In this document: positions 53,535 to 61,274 of the stretch, one piece after another
Numbering within the stretch: position 1 is the stretch's first letter
Layout: each line of letters begins with the position of its first letter
Assembly (NCBI GenBank): GCA_003223645.1
Contig: QHVT01000011.1
Location: 161,332-225,331 of the forward strand
Direction of reading: 5' to 3'
From: Acidobacteriota bacterium
GTDB lineage: Bacteria; Acidobacteriota; Thermoanaerobaculia; Gp7-AA8
DNA length: 64,000 bases
The notes under the pieces: generated by a model
Database searches by the model: none
What the model was told of the DNA's origin: nothing
What the model saw: only the letters and a program-made list of their open reading frames with translations
Program-made: the position numbers and the translations under genes

Positions 53535-53547
53535 CTAATCTCCGGCG

Positions 53548-54522
53548 ATGCGCGCCGTTCGGATTCATTCTTACAACGCTCCCCTCGAAGCAACAACGCT
53601 GCCGGATGTTTCACCCGGCCCGCGCGAGGTGAAGGTGTCGATCGCGGCGTGCGGGATCTGCCACAGTGACGCGCACTATCGCAGCGGATTCGGCGCTACG
53701 CCGCTGCCGCGAACGCCGGGCCATGAGATTGCGGGCGTCGTGAGCGAAGCCGGCGACGAGGTGAGCGACGTGCGCGTGGGAGACCGCGTCGCGATTCACT
53801 ACCTCGTCAGCTGTGGTGTATGCCGCGGCTGTACGGAGAGCGGCGAGCAGTTCTGCGAAACGGGCGAGATGATCGGCAAGCATCGCGACGGCGGCTACGC
53901 GGATTCGATCGTGATTCCGGCGACCAACGCGATTCCGATTCCGCCGAACGTCTCGTTCGAAGCGGCCGCGATCATGATGTGCTCGACCGCGACTGCCTAT
54001 CACGCGCTGCGCCTCGCACAGGTCGGCACCGGCACCCGTCTCGCCATCCTCGGCTTCGGCGGACTCGGCGTCTCCGCCTTCCACCTCGCCAAATTTCTCG
54101 GCGCCGCGTCGATCACCGTCATCGACGTGATTCCTGAAAAACTCCGCGCCGCCGAAGCGTTGGGAGCGCGCGACTCCGACGCCTTCGACGTCGCGATCGA
54201 CTTCACTGGCCGCGCCGACGTGATCGCGTCCGCCTTCCGCCGCCTTGCGCCCGGCGGATGCCTGGTCCTCGTTGCATTGTCCGAGGAGACGCTGCCGCTC
54301 AATCCGTACCGCGACATCCTCGGGAAAGAGCGGCGCCTCATCGGCTGCAGCGATCACCTCCGCGAAGAGCTGTTCGATCTCATGCGCTTCGCAGCGAACG
54401 GCGACATCGACGTCTCGCCCGCGATCTCGCGTCGCGTAGGGCTCGAAGCGCATGCGATCGACGCGGTGCTCGACGAGCTCGATCGGGGAACGGGCGCGTT
54501 GCGAACGGTGATCGAGAGGTAA
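53548..54522 (+). CDS. Zinc-dependent alcohol dehydrogenase (MDR superfamily)
   Basis: 324 residues. The catalytic-zinc segment reads AACGICHSDAHYRSG with GHEIAGVV, and the structural-zinc lobe has the cysteines of CGVCRGCTESGEQFC. The Rossmann motif GFGGLGVSAFHLAKFLGAAS lies near 168 and a conserved EALGARDSDAF follows. NAD(P)+-dependent oxidation of an alcohol is expected. The stop codon (TAA) abuts the next repeat array. Length normal. Confidence 0.92.
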   Translation: MRAVRIHSYNAPLEATTLPDVSPGPREVKVSIAACGICHSDAHYRSGFGATPLPRTPGHEIAGVVSEAGDEVSDVRVGDRVAIHYLVSCGVCRGCTESGEQFCETGEMIGKHRDGGYADSIVIPATNAIPIPPNVSFEAAAIMMCSTATAYHALRLAQVGTGTRLAILGFGGLGVSAFHLAKFLGAASITVIDVIPEKLRAAEALGARDSDAFDVAIDFTGRADVIASAFRRLAPGGCLVLVALSEETLPLNPYRDILGKERRLIGCSDHLREELFDLMRFAANGDIDVSPAISRRVGLEAHAIDAVLDELDRGTGALRTVIER

Positions 54523-54597
54523 GGCTCAAAGGCTCACAGGCGCAAAGGCTCAAAGGTTTCTTCTATGAGCCTATGAGCCCATGCGCCTTTGAGCCCC
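54522..54597. repeat. 8-bp tandem array with inverted arms
   Basis: Left arm AGGCTCAAAGGCTCACAGGC, right arm CTATGAGCCTATGAGCCC, loop of ~10 bases. Located between the convergent dehydrogenase and zinc-ribbon stop codons. Confidence 0.9.
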
Positions 54598-54602
54598 ATG
54601 CC

Positions 54603-55232
54603 CTAGTACTTCTGTCCGCACTCCGGACAGAACTTCGGCGCGCCTTCCGCTTCGTGGCCGCATTGTGCGCAGCCGCGTTTCGTTGCGGCCGGTGCGCCGC
54701 ATTCGGGACAGAACTTGCCGCCCTGCGTTTTCGCGCCGCACTCTTTGCAGACCGCGCCGGTCACGGTTTTGACGTCGCGCTGTTTCGTCCAGTCGACGGT
54801 GCGCGCTTTCTCCTGGATCTGTTCGCGCGCGGCTTCCGCCTGTGCCGCGGCCATCTCTTCGTCCATGTCGGGCGCGCAGCTTTCGCAGAGTCCGGCCTTT
54901 TTGTTCCAGCAGATCGGCTCGCACACCCAGTTGCCGCAGCGCGTGCACTGTTTGAAGATCGGAGCGATCTCGGTGACGGCTTCTTTCAGCGCGGAGTCAT
55001 GGGCGGGCCCACCGACGGCGCGCTGCACTTCGTACGCGCTGTCGGCGACGCGGCCGAACACACCGCCGAGGAGGCCGCCGGCGACGCGCGCGGCGGAGCC
55101 GAGGGCGCCGATCTTCGACGTCTTGAAGGTCGACATGTAGCCGTTGCTGCACTTCTCGCAATAGAACTTGAACTGATACCCGCGATCGGTGGAGAGGTCT
55201 TCGTAGTTACCGGTGAAGGGGATGGTTGGCAT
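54603..55232 (-). CDS. Zinc-ribbon protein, unknown function
   Basis: 209 residues from ATG 55232 (MPTIPFTGNYEDLSTDRGYQ); another ATG at 55241 is possible. Six or more CxxC pairs: YCEKCS near 20, CTRCGNWVC, CESCAP, CKECGAKT, CPECGAP and the C-terminal CAQCG...CPECGQKY double zinc ribbon. A glycine-rich hydrophobic middle (GALGSAARVAGGLLGGVFG) could touch the membrane. The N-terminal half looks like a conserved domain of unknown function. The C-terminal ribbons suggest nucleic-acid or protein binding. Confidence 0.87.
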   Translation of the reverse strand: MPTIPFTGNYEDLSTDRGYQFKFYCEKCSNGYMSTFKTSKIGALGSAARVAGGLLGGVFGRVADSAYEVQRAVGGPAHDSALKEAVTEIAPIFKQCTRCGNWVCEPICWNKKAGLCESCAPDMDEEMAAAQAEAAREQIQEKARTVDWTKQRDVKTVTGAVCKECGAKTQGGKFCPECGAPAATKRGCAQCGHEAEGAPKFCPECGQKY

Positions 55233-55401
55233 GTGCGCCATTATCATCGGCGGCGCATGAGCAGGCAACACGCGTGCGCCGTGACACAGACGTTCAAGTC
55301 GATGTCACCGACTCGGCGGGAAACGTTTGGACTTCCGACAACCGCTGGTTCCGCTGGGAGTGATTTTTCCGATAGCATCCGCCGCCGGAGGAAATGACAC
55401 G

Positions 55402-56226
55402 ATGCGTAAATGGATGATTTTTGCGCTTGCCGTTCTGGTCGCGACGAGCGTGTTTGCGCAGGTGCGCACGCCGCGTCCGAGTCCGGGTGCGAGCCTCACG
55501 CAGACCGTCGGCGTCACCGACATCACCATCAAGTACAGCCGTCCCGGAGTGAAGGGGCGTCCGATCTGGGGCTCGCTCGTTCCGTACGATCAGGTGTGGC
55601 GCACCGGCGCGAACGAGGCGACGACGATCTCGTTCAGCGACGACGTGACGGTCAACGGACAGAAGCTCGCGAAGGGCACGTACGCGTTCTTCACGATCCC
55701 CGGCAAAGACACGTGGACGCTGGTCTTCAACAAGCAGGGCGAGCAGTGGGGCGCGTTCAACTACGATCAGTCGCAGGACGCGGCGCGCATTACGGCGAAG
55801 CCGGAGCCGGCGGATTTCCGCGAGTGGATGGGATTCGAGATCAACGACATCACCACCGACACGGCGAAGGTCGTGCTGCGCTGGGAAAAAATCGCGGTGC
55901 CGTTCACGGTCAACGCCGACACGACCGCGCGGGTGCTCAAGGCGCTGAGCGACGCGATGAAGCCGGACTGGCGCACGCCGTATCAGGCCGCGAGCTTCGC
56001 GTTCGACAACAAAGGCGCGGCCACCGATCAGCAACTGTCGGACTGGCTCGACAAGTCGCTCTCGATCGCCGAAAACACGTCGAACCTCTGGCTCAAAGCG
56101 CGCTTCCTGCAGCGCCTCGGCAAGACGGCCGAAGCGAAAGCAGCCGCGCAGAAAGCGATCTCGCTCGCTCCGGCATCGCAGCAGGCGCTGGCCGACACGA
56201 TCAAGTCAACGATCGCGACGTGGTGA
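55402..56226 (+). CDS. DUF2911 domain secreted protein
   Basis: 274 residues from ATG 55402 behind GGAGG (55387-55392 region). Signal peptide MIFALAVLVATSVFAQ. DUF2911 signature: ITIKYSRPGVKGRPIWGSLV, WRTGANEATTISFSDDV and GTYAFFTIPGKDTWTLVFNK. The C-terminal ~90 residues are helical, TPR-like (WLKARFLQRLGKTAEAKAAA). The role of DUF2911 is unknown; the family is common in Bacteroidota and Acidobacteriota. Extracytoplasmic. Confidence 0.93.
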   Translation: MRKWMIFALAVLVATSVFAQVRTPRPSPGASLTQTVGVTDITIKYSRPGVKGRPIWGSLVPYDQVWRTGANEATTISFSDDVTVNGQKLAKGTYAFFTIPGKDTWTLVFNKQGEQWGAFNYDQSQDAARITAKPEPADFREWMGFEINDITTDTAKVVLRWEKIAVPFTVNADTTARVLKALSDAMKPDWRTPYQAASFAFDNKGAATDQQLSDWLDKSLSIAENTSNLWLKARFLQRLGKTAEAKAAAQKAISLAPASQQALADTIKSTIATW

Positions 56227-56237
56227 TGATAGCCGCC

Positions 56238-56284
56238 CGGCCTCTTGCCTCCCGGCCTCCTAGGAGGCTGGGAGGCTAGGAGGC
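56238..56284. repeat. 8-bp tandem array with inverted arms
   Basis: CCGGCCTCTTGCCTCCCGGC-type left arm and GAGGCTGGGAGGCTAGGAGG right arm meet at CCTAGG. Follows the DUF2911 stop and may terminate its transcript. Confidence 0.88.
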
Positions 56285-56305
56285 GTGGACCTTCAATCAC
56301 GAAAC

Positions 56306-56397
56306 TGTGGAGCGGCGGCCGCCCTCGGCCGCCGAAATCAAAGCGCTGCGGCTGGTTTCGCTGCGCTCCGGCGGCCGGGGGCGGCCGCCGCTCCACA
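56306..56397. repeat. Palindromic element, family D, intergenic copy
   Basis: 92-bp element with arms TGTGGAGCGGCGGCCGCC / GGCGGCCGCCGCTCCACA, the same ends as 41386-41458, and a longer middle with a second stem (AGCGCTGCGG / CTGCGCTCCG). Confidence 0.9.
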
Positions 56398-56442
56398 GCT
56401 GGTCGTTGAAGCAGCACTAGTCCTGCTTCAACGTCGAAGCTG

Positions 56443-56547
56443 TGTGTCATCCAGAGCCGCGAAGACGGCGAAGGATCCTCCGGCGGTGGAGCGAGTAGCG
56501 TTCTGACGCCGGGGATTCCTCGTCGTCTCCGCGACTCGGAATGACAC
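56443..56547. repeat. Palindromic element, family B, copy 5
   Basis: 105-bp element with arms GTGTCATCCAGAGCCGCGA / CGCGACTCGGAATGACAC. Inside it the inner arms are GGATCCTCCGGCG / CGCCGGGGATTCC. Part of the 655-bp gene-free stretch 56227-56881, which consists almost wholly of repeats. Confidence 0.9.
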
Positions 56548-56570
56548 CAGAATCGAAGTTGCTCGACCGT

Positions 56571-56852
56571 GAGCCCTCGGGGCTCTTCCGAAAGCCCTGG
56601 AGGCTCTTCCGATAACCCTGGAGGCTCTTCCGATAACCCCTGGAGGCTCTTCCGATAACCCTGGAGGCTTTTCCGATAACCCTGGAGGCTCTTCCGATAA
56701 CCCTGGAGGCTCTTCCGATAACCCTGGAGGCTCTTCCGATAACCTTGGAGGCTTTTCCGATAACCCTGGAGGCTTTTCCGATAACCCTGGAGGCTCTTCC
56801 GATAACCCTGGAGGCTCTTCCGAGAGCCTTGGAGGCTCTTCCGAGAGCCCTC
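56571..56852. repeat. 21-bp tandem array (about 13 units)
   Basis: Unit GGCTCTTCCGATAACCCTGGA with few substitutions (CTTTTCC, GAGAGCC, CTTGGA). On the minus strand it reads PPGLSEE heptads in one frame from 56868, but that frame lacks a good start, and has no ribosome-binding site. No spacers, so not CRISPR. Confidence 0.95.
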
Positions 56853-56881
56853 CGACCTCTAGTTTCAAACTTGAAACTCGA

Positions 56882-58525
56882 TTAGGAGGCCTGGAGGCCC
56901 GGAGGCTCGGAGGCCCGGCTGGCGGCTTGCAGCAGCAGCGCGGCCGTCACGCCAACCAGGCATCCCACCACGTTCCACCACAGCCACGCCATGTTCGTCC
57001 ACGCGGCGCACGCGAACACCGTCGCCAGCGCGATCGCGCCGCCGATGAACGTCGCCGTGCCGCCGACGTGTTTGAAGTAGAACGCGAGCAGGAAGACGGC
57101 GAGCATCGTTCCGTAAAACAACGAGCCGACTTTGTTGACGGCGACGATCAGTGAGCCGAGGCGGTTTGCGTACAACGCAAAGACGATGCAGAACGCGCCC
57201 CAGCCGACGGTCATCCACTTCGACACGACGACGCATTCGTGATCGCCGCAGTCGGGCTGGATGAGTCTTCGCCAGACGTCGATCACGCTCGTCGACGCGA
57301 GCGAGTTCAGTCCCGAGGCGGTTGCCGACATCGCGGCGCAGGAGACGGCGGCGAGCAACAGTCCGACGAGTCCCGGCGGCAGGTTCTGGGTGACGAACGT
57401 GAGGAAGATGTAGTCGGTGTCGTTGTCGGCCACGCGGCGCATTTCGCTGTCGTAGCGCTGATAGCGCTGCAGCGCCGCGGTGTGGGTTTCGATGGCCTGC
57501 GTGTCGTGCCGGTTCATCGCGTCGACGAGCTGCAAGGCCTCGGCGCGTTTGTCCTCGAAATTCTCGCGGTGCCTTCGCTGCAGCTCGGGATTCACGTGCT
57601 GCGTCGGATTGAACGAGAGCGGCGGCGCGACGAACTGGTAGAAGACGAACACCATCGCGCCGACGAAGAGGATGAAGAACTGCATCGGCACTTTCACGAG
57701 TCCGTTGAAGAGGAGACCGAGGCGGCTCTGCGTGATCGTCTCGCCGGTGAGGTAGCGCTGGACTTGCGACTGGTCCGTGCCGAAGTACGCGAGTGCGACC
57801 ATCAGTCCGCCGAAGAGACCGGACCAGAAGTTGTACGGCGTCGAGACGTCGAACTTGAAGTCGATCACGTTGATGCGGCCCATCCGTCCGGCGACGCGCA
57901 CCGCGTCGAGGAAGCCGACGCCGTGCGGCAGCGAGCGCATCGCGACGATCAACGCGACGGCCATTCCGCCGAGCGCGATGAGCAGTTGATGCGTTTGCGT
58001 CCAACTGACCGCCTTCGTTCCGCCGCTCGCGGTGTAGATGATGACGAGCACGCCGATCACGAGCGTGGTCAGATGAATGTTCCACCCGAGGACGAGCGAG
58101 ACGATGAGCGCGGGCGCGTAGAGCGTCACCGCGGTGCCGAGTCCGCGCTGGATGAGAAAGAGGATCGTCGTACCGGTGCGCGTCTTCAGGTCGAAGCGCG
58201 TCTCGAGATACTCGTACGCGGTGAAGACACGGAGCTTGTGATAGATCGGGACGGCGGTGATCGAGAGAATGACCATCGCGATCGGCAGGCCGAGGTAGAA
58301 CTGCACGAAGCGCATGCCGTCGGAGTAGGCCTGACCCGGAGTCGAGAGAAAGGTGATCGCGCTCGCCTGCGTCGCCATCACCGAAAGCGCGATCGTGTAC
58401 CACTGCATCTGCCGGCCGGCGAGCAGGTACTGCTCGAGCTGACGCTGGCGCCGCCCCTTCCAAACGCCGTACACGACGATCGCGAGGAGCGTCGAGACGA
58501 GGACGAGCCAGTCGATGGGCCTCAT
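56882..58525 (-). CDS. Sodium:solute symporter (SSF family)
   Basis: 547 residues with about 13 membrane helices. SSF signature regions: LAGRQMQWYTIALSVMATQA followed by AITFLSTPGQAYSDGM, VFTAYEYLETRFDLKTRTGT, and SCAAMSATASGLNSLASTSV in the helix 8-9 region with the sodium-binding Ser/Thr. Imports a sugar, amino acid or organic acid with Na+; substrate unknown. The C-terminal residues (SRASEPPGLQAS) are encoded by GGAGGC-type repeat DNA. The start overlaps the stop of a 37-residue membrane protein (ATGA). Confidence 0.94.
   Translation of the reverse strand: MRPIDWLVLVSTLLAIVVYGVWKGRRQRQLEQYLLAGRQMQWYTIALSVMATQASAITFLSTPGQAYSDGMRFVQFYLGLPIAMVILSITAVPIYHKLRVFTAYEYLETRFDLKTRTGTTILFLIQRGLGTAVTLYAPALIVSLVLGWNIHLTTLVIGVLVIIYTASGGTKAVSWTQTHQLLIALGGMAVALIVAMRSLPHGVGFLDAVRVAGRMGRINVIDFKFDVSTPYNFWSGLFGGLMVALAYFGTDQSQVQRYLTGETITQSRLGLLFNGLVKVPMQFFILFVGAMVFVFYQFVAPPLSFNPTQHVNPELQRRHRENFEDKRAEALQLVDAMNRHDTQAIETHTAALQRYQRYDSEMRRVADNDTDYIFLTFVTQNLPPGLVGLLLAAVSCAAMSATASGLNSLASTSVIDVWRRLIQPDCGDHECVVVSKWMTVGWGAFCIVFALYANRLGSLIVAVNKVGSLFYGTMLAVFLLAFYFKHVGGTATFIGGAIALATVFACAAWTNMAWLWWNVVGCLVGVTAALLLQAASRASEPPGLQAS
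56883..56925. repeat. Short GGAGGC-type tandem repeat (symporter 3' end)
   Basis: Units of AGGCCTGG/AGGCCCGG/AGGCTCGG, period 8. They form the 3' end of the symporter gene and its terminal codons. Confidence 0.85.
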
Positions 58526-58635
58526 TGGAAGATTTTCGTGAACAGGGTGAAGAGGAGGATCTCGAGCGCGAGAACGCCTAACACGGCCGCGTACAAGCGC
58601 GGCCAGCGATGGCTCGTCGGGTTCGATTCGCTCAT
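58522..58635 (-). CDS. 37-residue single-pass membrane protein, probable symporter accessory
   Basis: MSESNPTSHRWPRLYAAVLG followed by VLALEILLFTLFTKIFQ: one hydrophobic helix with a short basic/Trp N-terminus. Starts at ATG 58635, right after a repeat array, and its TGA overlaps the symporter ATG, so the two are translationally coupled. Tiny single-helix proteins encoded just before SSF transporters are known in many bacteria. No ribosome-binding site of note because repeat DNA lies directly upstream. Confidence 0.72.
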   Translation of the reverse strand: MSESNPTSHRWPRLYAAVLGVLALEILLFTLFTKIFQ

Positions 58636-58734
58636 GAAGGCAGAAGGCAGAAAGCAGAAGGCAGAAGGAAGAAGGAAGTGATGTTCGTGCTGTTTCTCAC
58701 TTCTGCCTTCTGCCTTCTGCCTTCATTCGCATTA
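58636..58734. repeat. 7-bp tandem array with inverted arms (GCAGAAG/CTTCTGC)
   Basis: Left arm repeats GCAGAAG about five times; right arm 58698-58724 repeats CTTCTGC. Lies between the small membrane protein start and the PIG-L stop (58732) and could terminate the PIG-L transcript. Confidence 0.95.
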
Positions 58735-61218
58735 CTTGGCAGACACCAGATTCACAAACGCCTTGATCGCTCCCGCGACCCCCGCGGGAAGTTGACGCCA
58801 CCATGCGTAGCTCGTGTACACGAACACGCCTTTGCCGTGGCGCGCGTACAGCTCGCCGCCCGGTTTCTCGCTCTCGCCGGGATCGTTCGAGGAGAGAATC
58901 GTCGTGTACTTCGGATCCCACTCGCTCGCGAAATAGAGGCCGCGCTCCTGCACCCAGCCGTTGAAGTCGGCATTGGTGATTTTGTTCGGCGTGGTGAGCA
59001 GCGGATGCGCGGGATTGAGCAGCTTGACCGGTGCTTCTTCGACCGTCACGCGGTCGCTCGAGATCTTGAACGGATAAGGCCCCGGCGCGGCGACCGCGAG
59101 CTCCGCGGTGGTGTTGTACTGCACGACCATCGTGCCGCCGTTTTCGACGTACTGCATCAGCTTGTCGTGCGCGAGGCGCAGCCGCTTGCGTGTGTTGTAG
59201 GCGCGGACGCCGGTGACGATGACGTCGTAGGATGAGAAGTCGCCGCGATCGAGATCGGCGTCGGTCAACAAGTTGACCTCGTAGCCGACCTGACGGAGGA
59301 TGTTCGGCACGTCGTCGCCCGATCCCATGATGTAGCCGATGCGACTGCCATTGTGTTTGATGTCCGCGCGCACGAGCCGCGCGCCGGCGTCGCCGAACAC
59401 GCGTTGCGCGGGGATGTGCGGATACTCGATGTTCGTGAGTCCGAGCGAGATTTTCTTCCCGCTCTTCAACTCGACTTCCGCGAGCAGGTTGTCGGTCGTC
59501 TCTTTCTCGGGCGGCGTCACCGTGAACGTCACGCGCGCCTCGTCGCCTTTGCCCGCGAACTTCACGACCGTCGAAGCCGGACGCACTTTCCACGCGAACG
59601 GCACGAGCAGCCGCAGGCTCGCTTCCGTTTCGCCGAAGCTGCGCAGCCACACCGTCACCGGCTTCGCCTTCGCCTCGGGGAAAATGTAGACATTCGAGCC
59701 GAGGTTGGCGGTGACTTCGGGAACGACGTCGACATTGCGCGTCTGTTCGCCGGCGACCGGATCGGTCCAGCGAAACGTCGCCGGCAGTTCGTAGACGAGA
59801 CTGTGCTGCTGCGCGTCGTCGATCGTCACGTTCACCGGCACCGCGTATTTGTTTTCCGGCATTCCGATCAGTCTCGGATCGTCGACCGTGTACAAGCCTT
59901 TCGTCGGCGGTCGCTGCAGCCAGTACGGCTGCGAGTACGCGGCGTCGGACGGGATCTTCATCACGAGATCGGTCTTCACCGGCTTGTTGTTCTCGAGTGC
60001 GGTGCCGGGCGCTTTGCTCGGGCTCGCGTAGAGCGAGCCGACCATCGCGAGGCGGAACGGATAGTCGGAGCGATTGACGACGGTGACGCTGACCGGGATC
60101 TCGCCGCCGGGAACGACGGCGGAGTCGCCCGCCGCGATGTCGATCGCGAGGCCCGCGCAGTCGCGGATCGCGTCGAGCAATTCGCGTTTTTTCACGGCGA
60201 ACCAGGGGTTGTGCGACGGATCCCACGCCGGCGTTGCGCCGAGTCGCGTGAGCGCGTCGAGCGCCTGCATCAACAGCGGCAGCGATGCGGACGGTTTGTC
60301 GGGATTGAACGAATCCGCCGCCTGCTCGAGGATCGCGCCGACGGCTTCGCCTCCGGCATAGCGCGACCAGCTCGTGTCGACGCCTTCGAACAAGTCTTTC
60401 GTCGCCGGCGCGCCGTTGCGCAGATCGTAGTAATTGAGGAGCGAGCCGCGCCGCTCGGCCGAGCCGAAGCCCTGGCTCTTGTGCTGGCTGCGGCTCTCGG
60501 CGGCGATCTCGGTGTAGGCGCGTCCGAGAAGCGGGTTGTACATGCCGAGATCGATGCGCAGCGAATTCGCGACCGTGGGATCGTTCGGATCGATCGGACG
60601 GCCGAACGAAAAGCGGTTCCAGAAAATCCGCTTCGGCGACCACACCTGCACGTACTTCAGCTGCTCGGGATATTTCGTCGGATCGGCGGCGGCGGTGAAT
60701 GCTTCTTCCGCGAGAATTGCCGACGCGGTGTGATGTCCGTGTCCGCCTTCGCCGGTGACCGGGAAACGCGTGATGAGGACGTCGGGCTGAAACTTGCGGA
60801 TCGCCCAGACGACGTCGCCGAGAACGGCGTCGTGTCCCCAGATCGCCATCGTCTCGGTCGGATTCTTCGAGAAGCCGAAGTCGACGGCGCGCGTGAACAT
60901 CTGTTCCGCGTGATCGATGCGCCGCGCGGCGAGCAGCTCCTGCGTGCGGATCACGCCGAGGAGCTCGCCCTTCTCCTCGCCGATCAGGTTCTGCCCGCCG
61001 TCGCCGCGCGTGCACGCGAGGTAGCCGGTGCGGTAGAGGCGATCGTTGGCGAGCCAGGCCAGCATCGCGGTGTTCTCGTCGTCGGGATGCGCGGCGATGT
61101 AGAGCGCGCTGCCGAGGACGTTGAGCTTGCGGAGCTCGAGCTGGATTTCGGCGGCCGTTTTGGCGTGGGCCGCGAAGGCGAAGAGGAGCGTGATGAATGC
61201 GATGAAGAGACGGCGCAT
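58732..61218 (-). CDS. PIG-L family deacetylase, large exported form
   Basis: 828 residues from ATG 61218, directly before the signal peptide (LFIAFITLLFAFAAHA). PIG-L zinc motif YIAAHPDDENTAMLAWLAN near residue 45 and the second ligand site GEGGHGHHTASAILAEEA near 147. The remaining ~550 residues are beta-sandwich and glutamine-amidotransferase-like regions (GYIMGSGDDVPNILRQVGY, FSSYDVIVTGVRAYN) common in large PIG-L proteins. It should remove acetyl groups from GlcNAc-type sugars or related amides outside the cytoplasm. Divergent from the HI0933-type gene across an octamer array. Confidence 0.92.
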   Translation of the reverse strand: MRRLFIAFITLLFAFAAHAKTAAEIQLELRKLNVLGSALYIAAHPDDENTAMLAWLANDRLYRTGYLACTRGDGGQNLIGEEKGELLGVIRTQELLAARRIDHAEQMFTRAVDFGFSKNPTETMAIWGHDAVLGDVVWAIRKFQPDVLITRFPVTGEGGHGHHTASAILAEEAFTAAADPTKYPEQLKYVQVWSPKRIFWNRFSFGRPIDPNDPTVANSLRIDLGMYNPLLGRAYTEIAAESRSQHKSQGFGSAERRGSLLNYYDLRNGAPATKDLFEGVDTSWSRYAGGEAVGAILEQAADSFNPDKPSASLPLLMQALDALTRLGATPAWDPSHNPWFAVKKRELLDAIRDCAGLAIDIAAGDSAVVPGGEIPVSVTVVNRSDYPFRLAMVGSLYASPSKAPGTALENNKPVKTDLVMKIPSDAAYSQPYWLQRPPTKGLYTVDDPRLIGMPENKYAVPVNVTIDDAQQHSLVYELPATFRWTDPVAGEQTRNVDVVPEVTANLGSNVYIFPEAKAKPVTVWLRSFGETEASLRLLVPFAWKVRPASTVVKFAGKGDEARVTFTVTPPEKETTDNLLAEVELKSGKKISLGLTNIEYPHIPAQRVFGDAGARLVRADIKHNGSRIGYIMGSGDDVPNILRQVGYEVNLLTDADLDRGDFSSYDVIVTGVRAYNTRKRLRLAHDKLMQYVENGGTMVVQYNTTAELAVAAPGPYPFKISSDRVTVEEAPVKLLNPAHPLLTTPNKITNADFNGWVQERGLYFASEWDPKYTTILSSNDPGESEKPGGELYARHGKGVFVYTSYAWWRQLPAGVAGAIKAFVNLVSAK

Positions 61219-61230
61219 GGGCGGGGAGGA

Positions 61231-61265
61231 TAGTCTCAGAGTCGCAAAGTCACAAAGTCTCAGAG
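61231..61265. repeat. 8-bp tandem array (AGTCTCAG/AGTCACAA)
   Basis: Four octamers (AGTCTCAG, AGTCGCAA, AGTCACAA, AGTCTCAG) between the divergent PIG-L and HI0933-type genes. The end of the array supplies the AGAGGTG Shine-Dalgarno of the latter. Confidence 0.85.
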
Positions 61266-61274
61266 GTGTGACAG

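Noticed and set aside
56428..56868. Minus-strand gene encoding PPGLSEE heptads
   Set aside because: No ribosome-binding site, no ATG near its beginning (only a TTG), and the frame continues into a family B palindrome; Pro-Pro heptads do not make a known fold.
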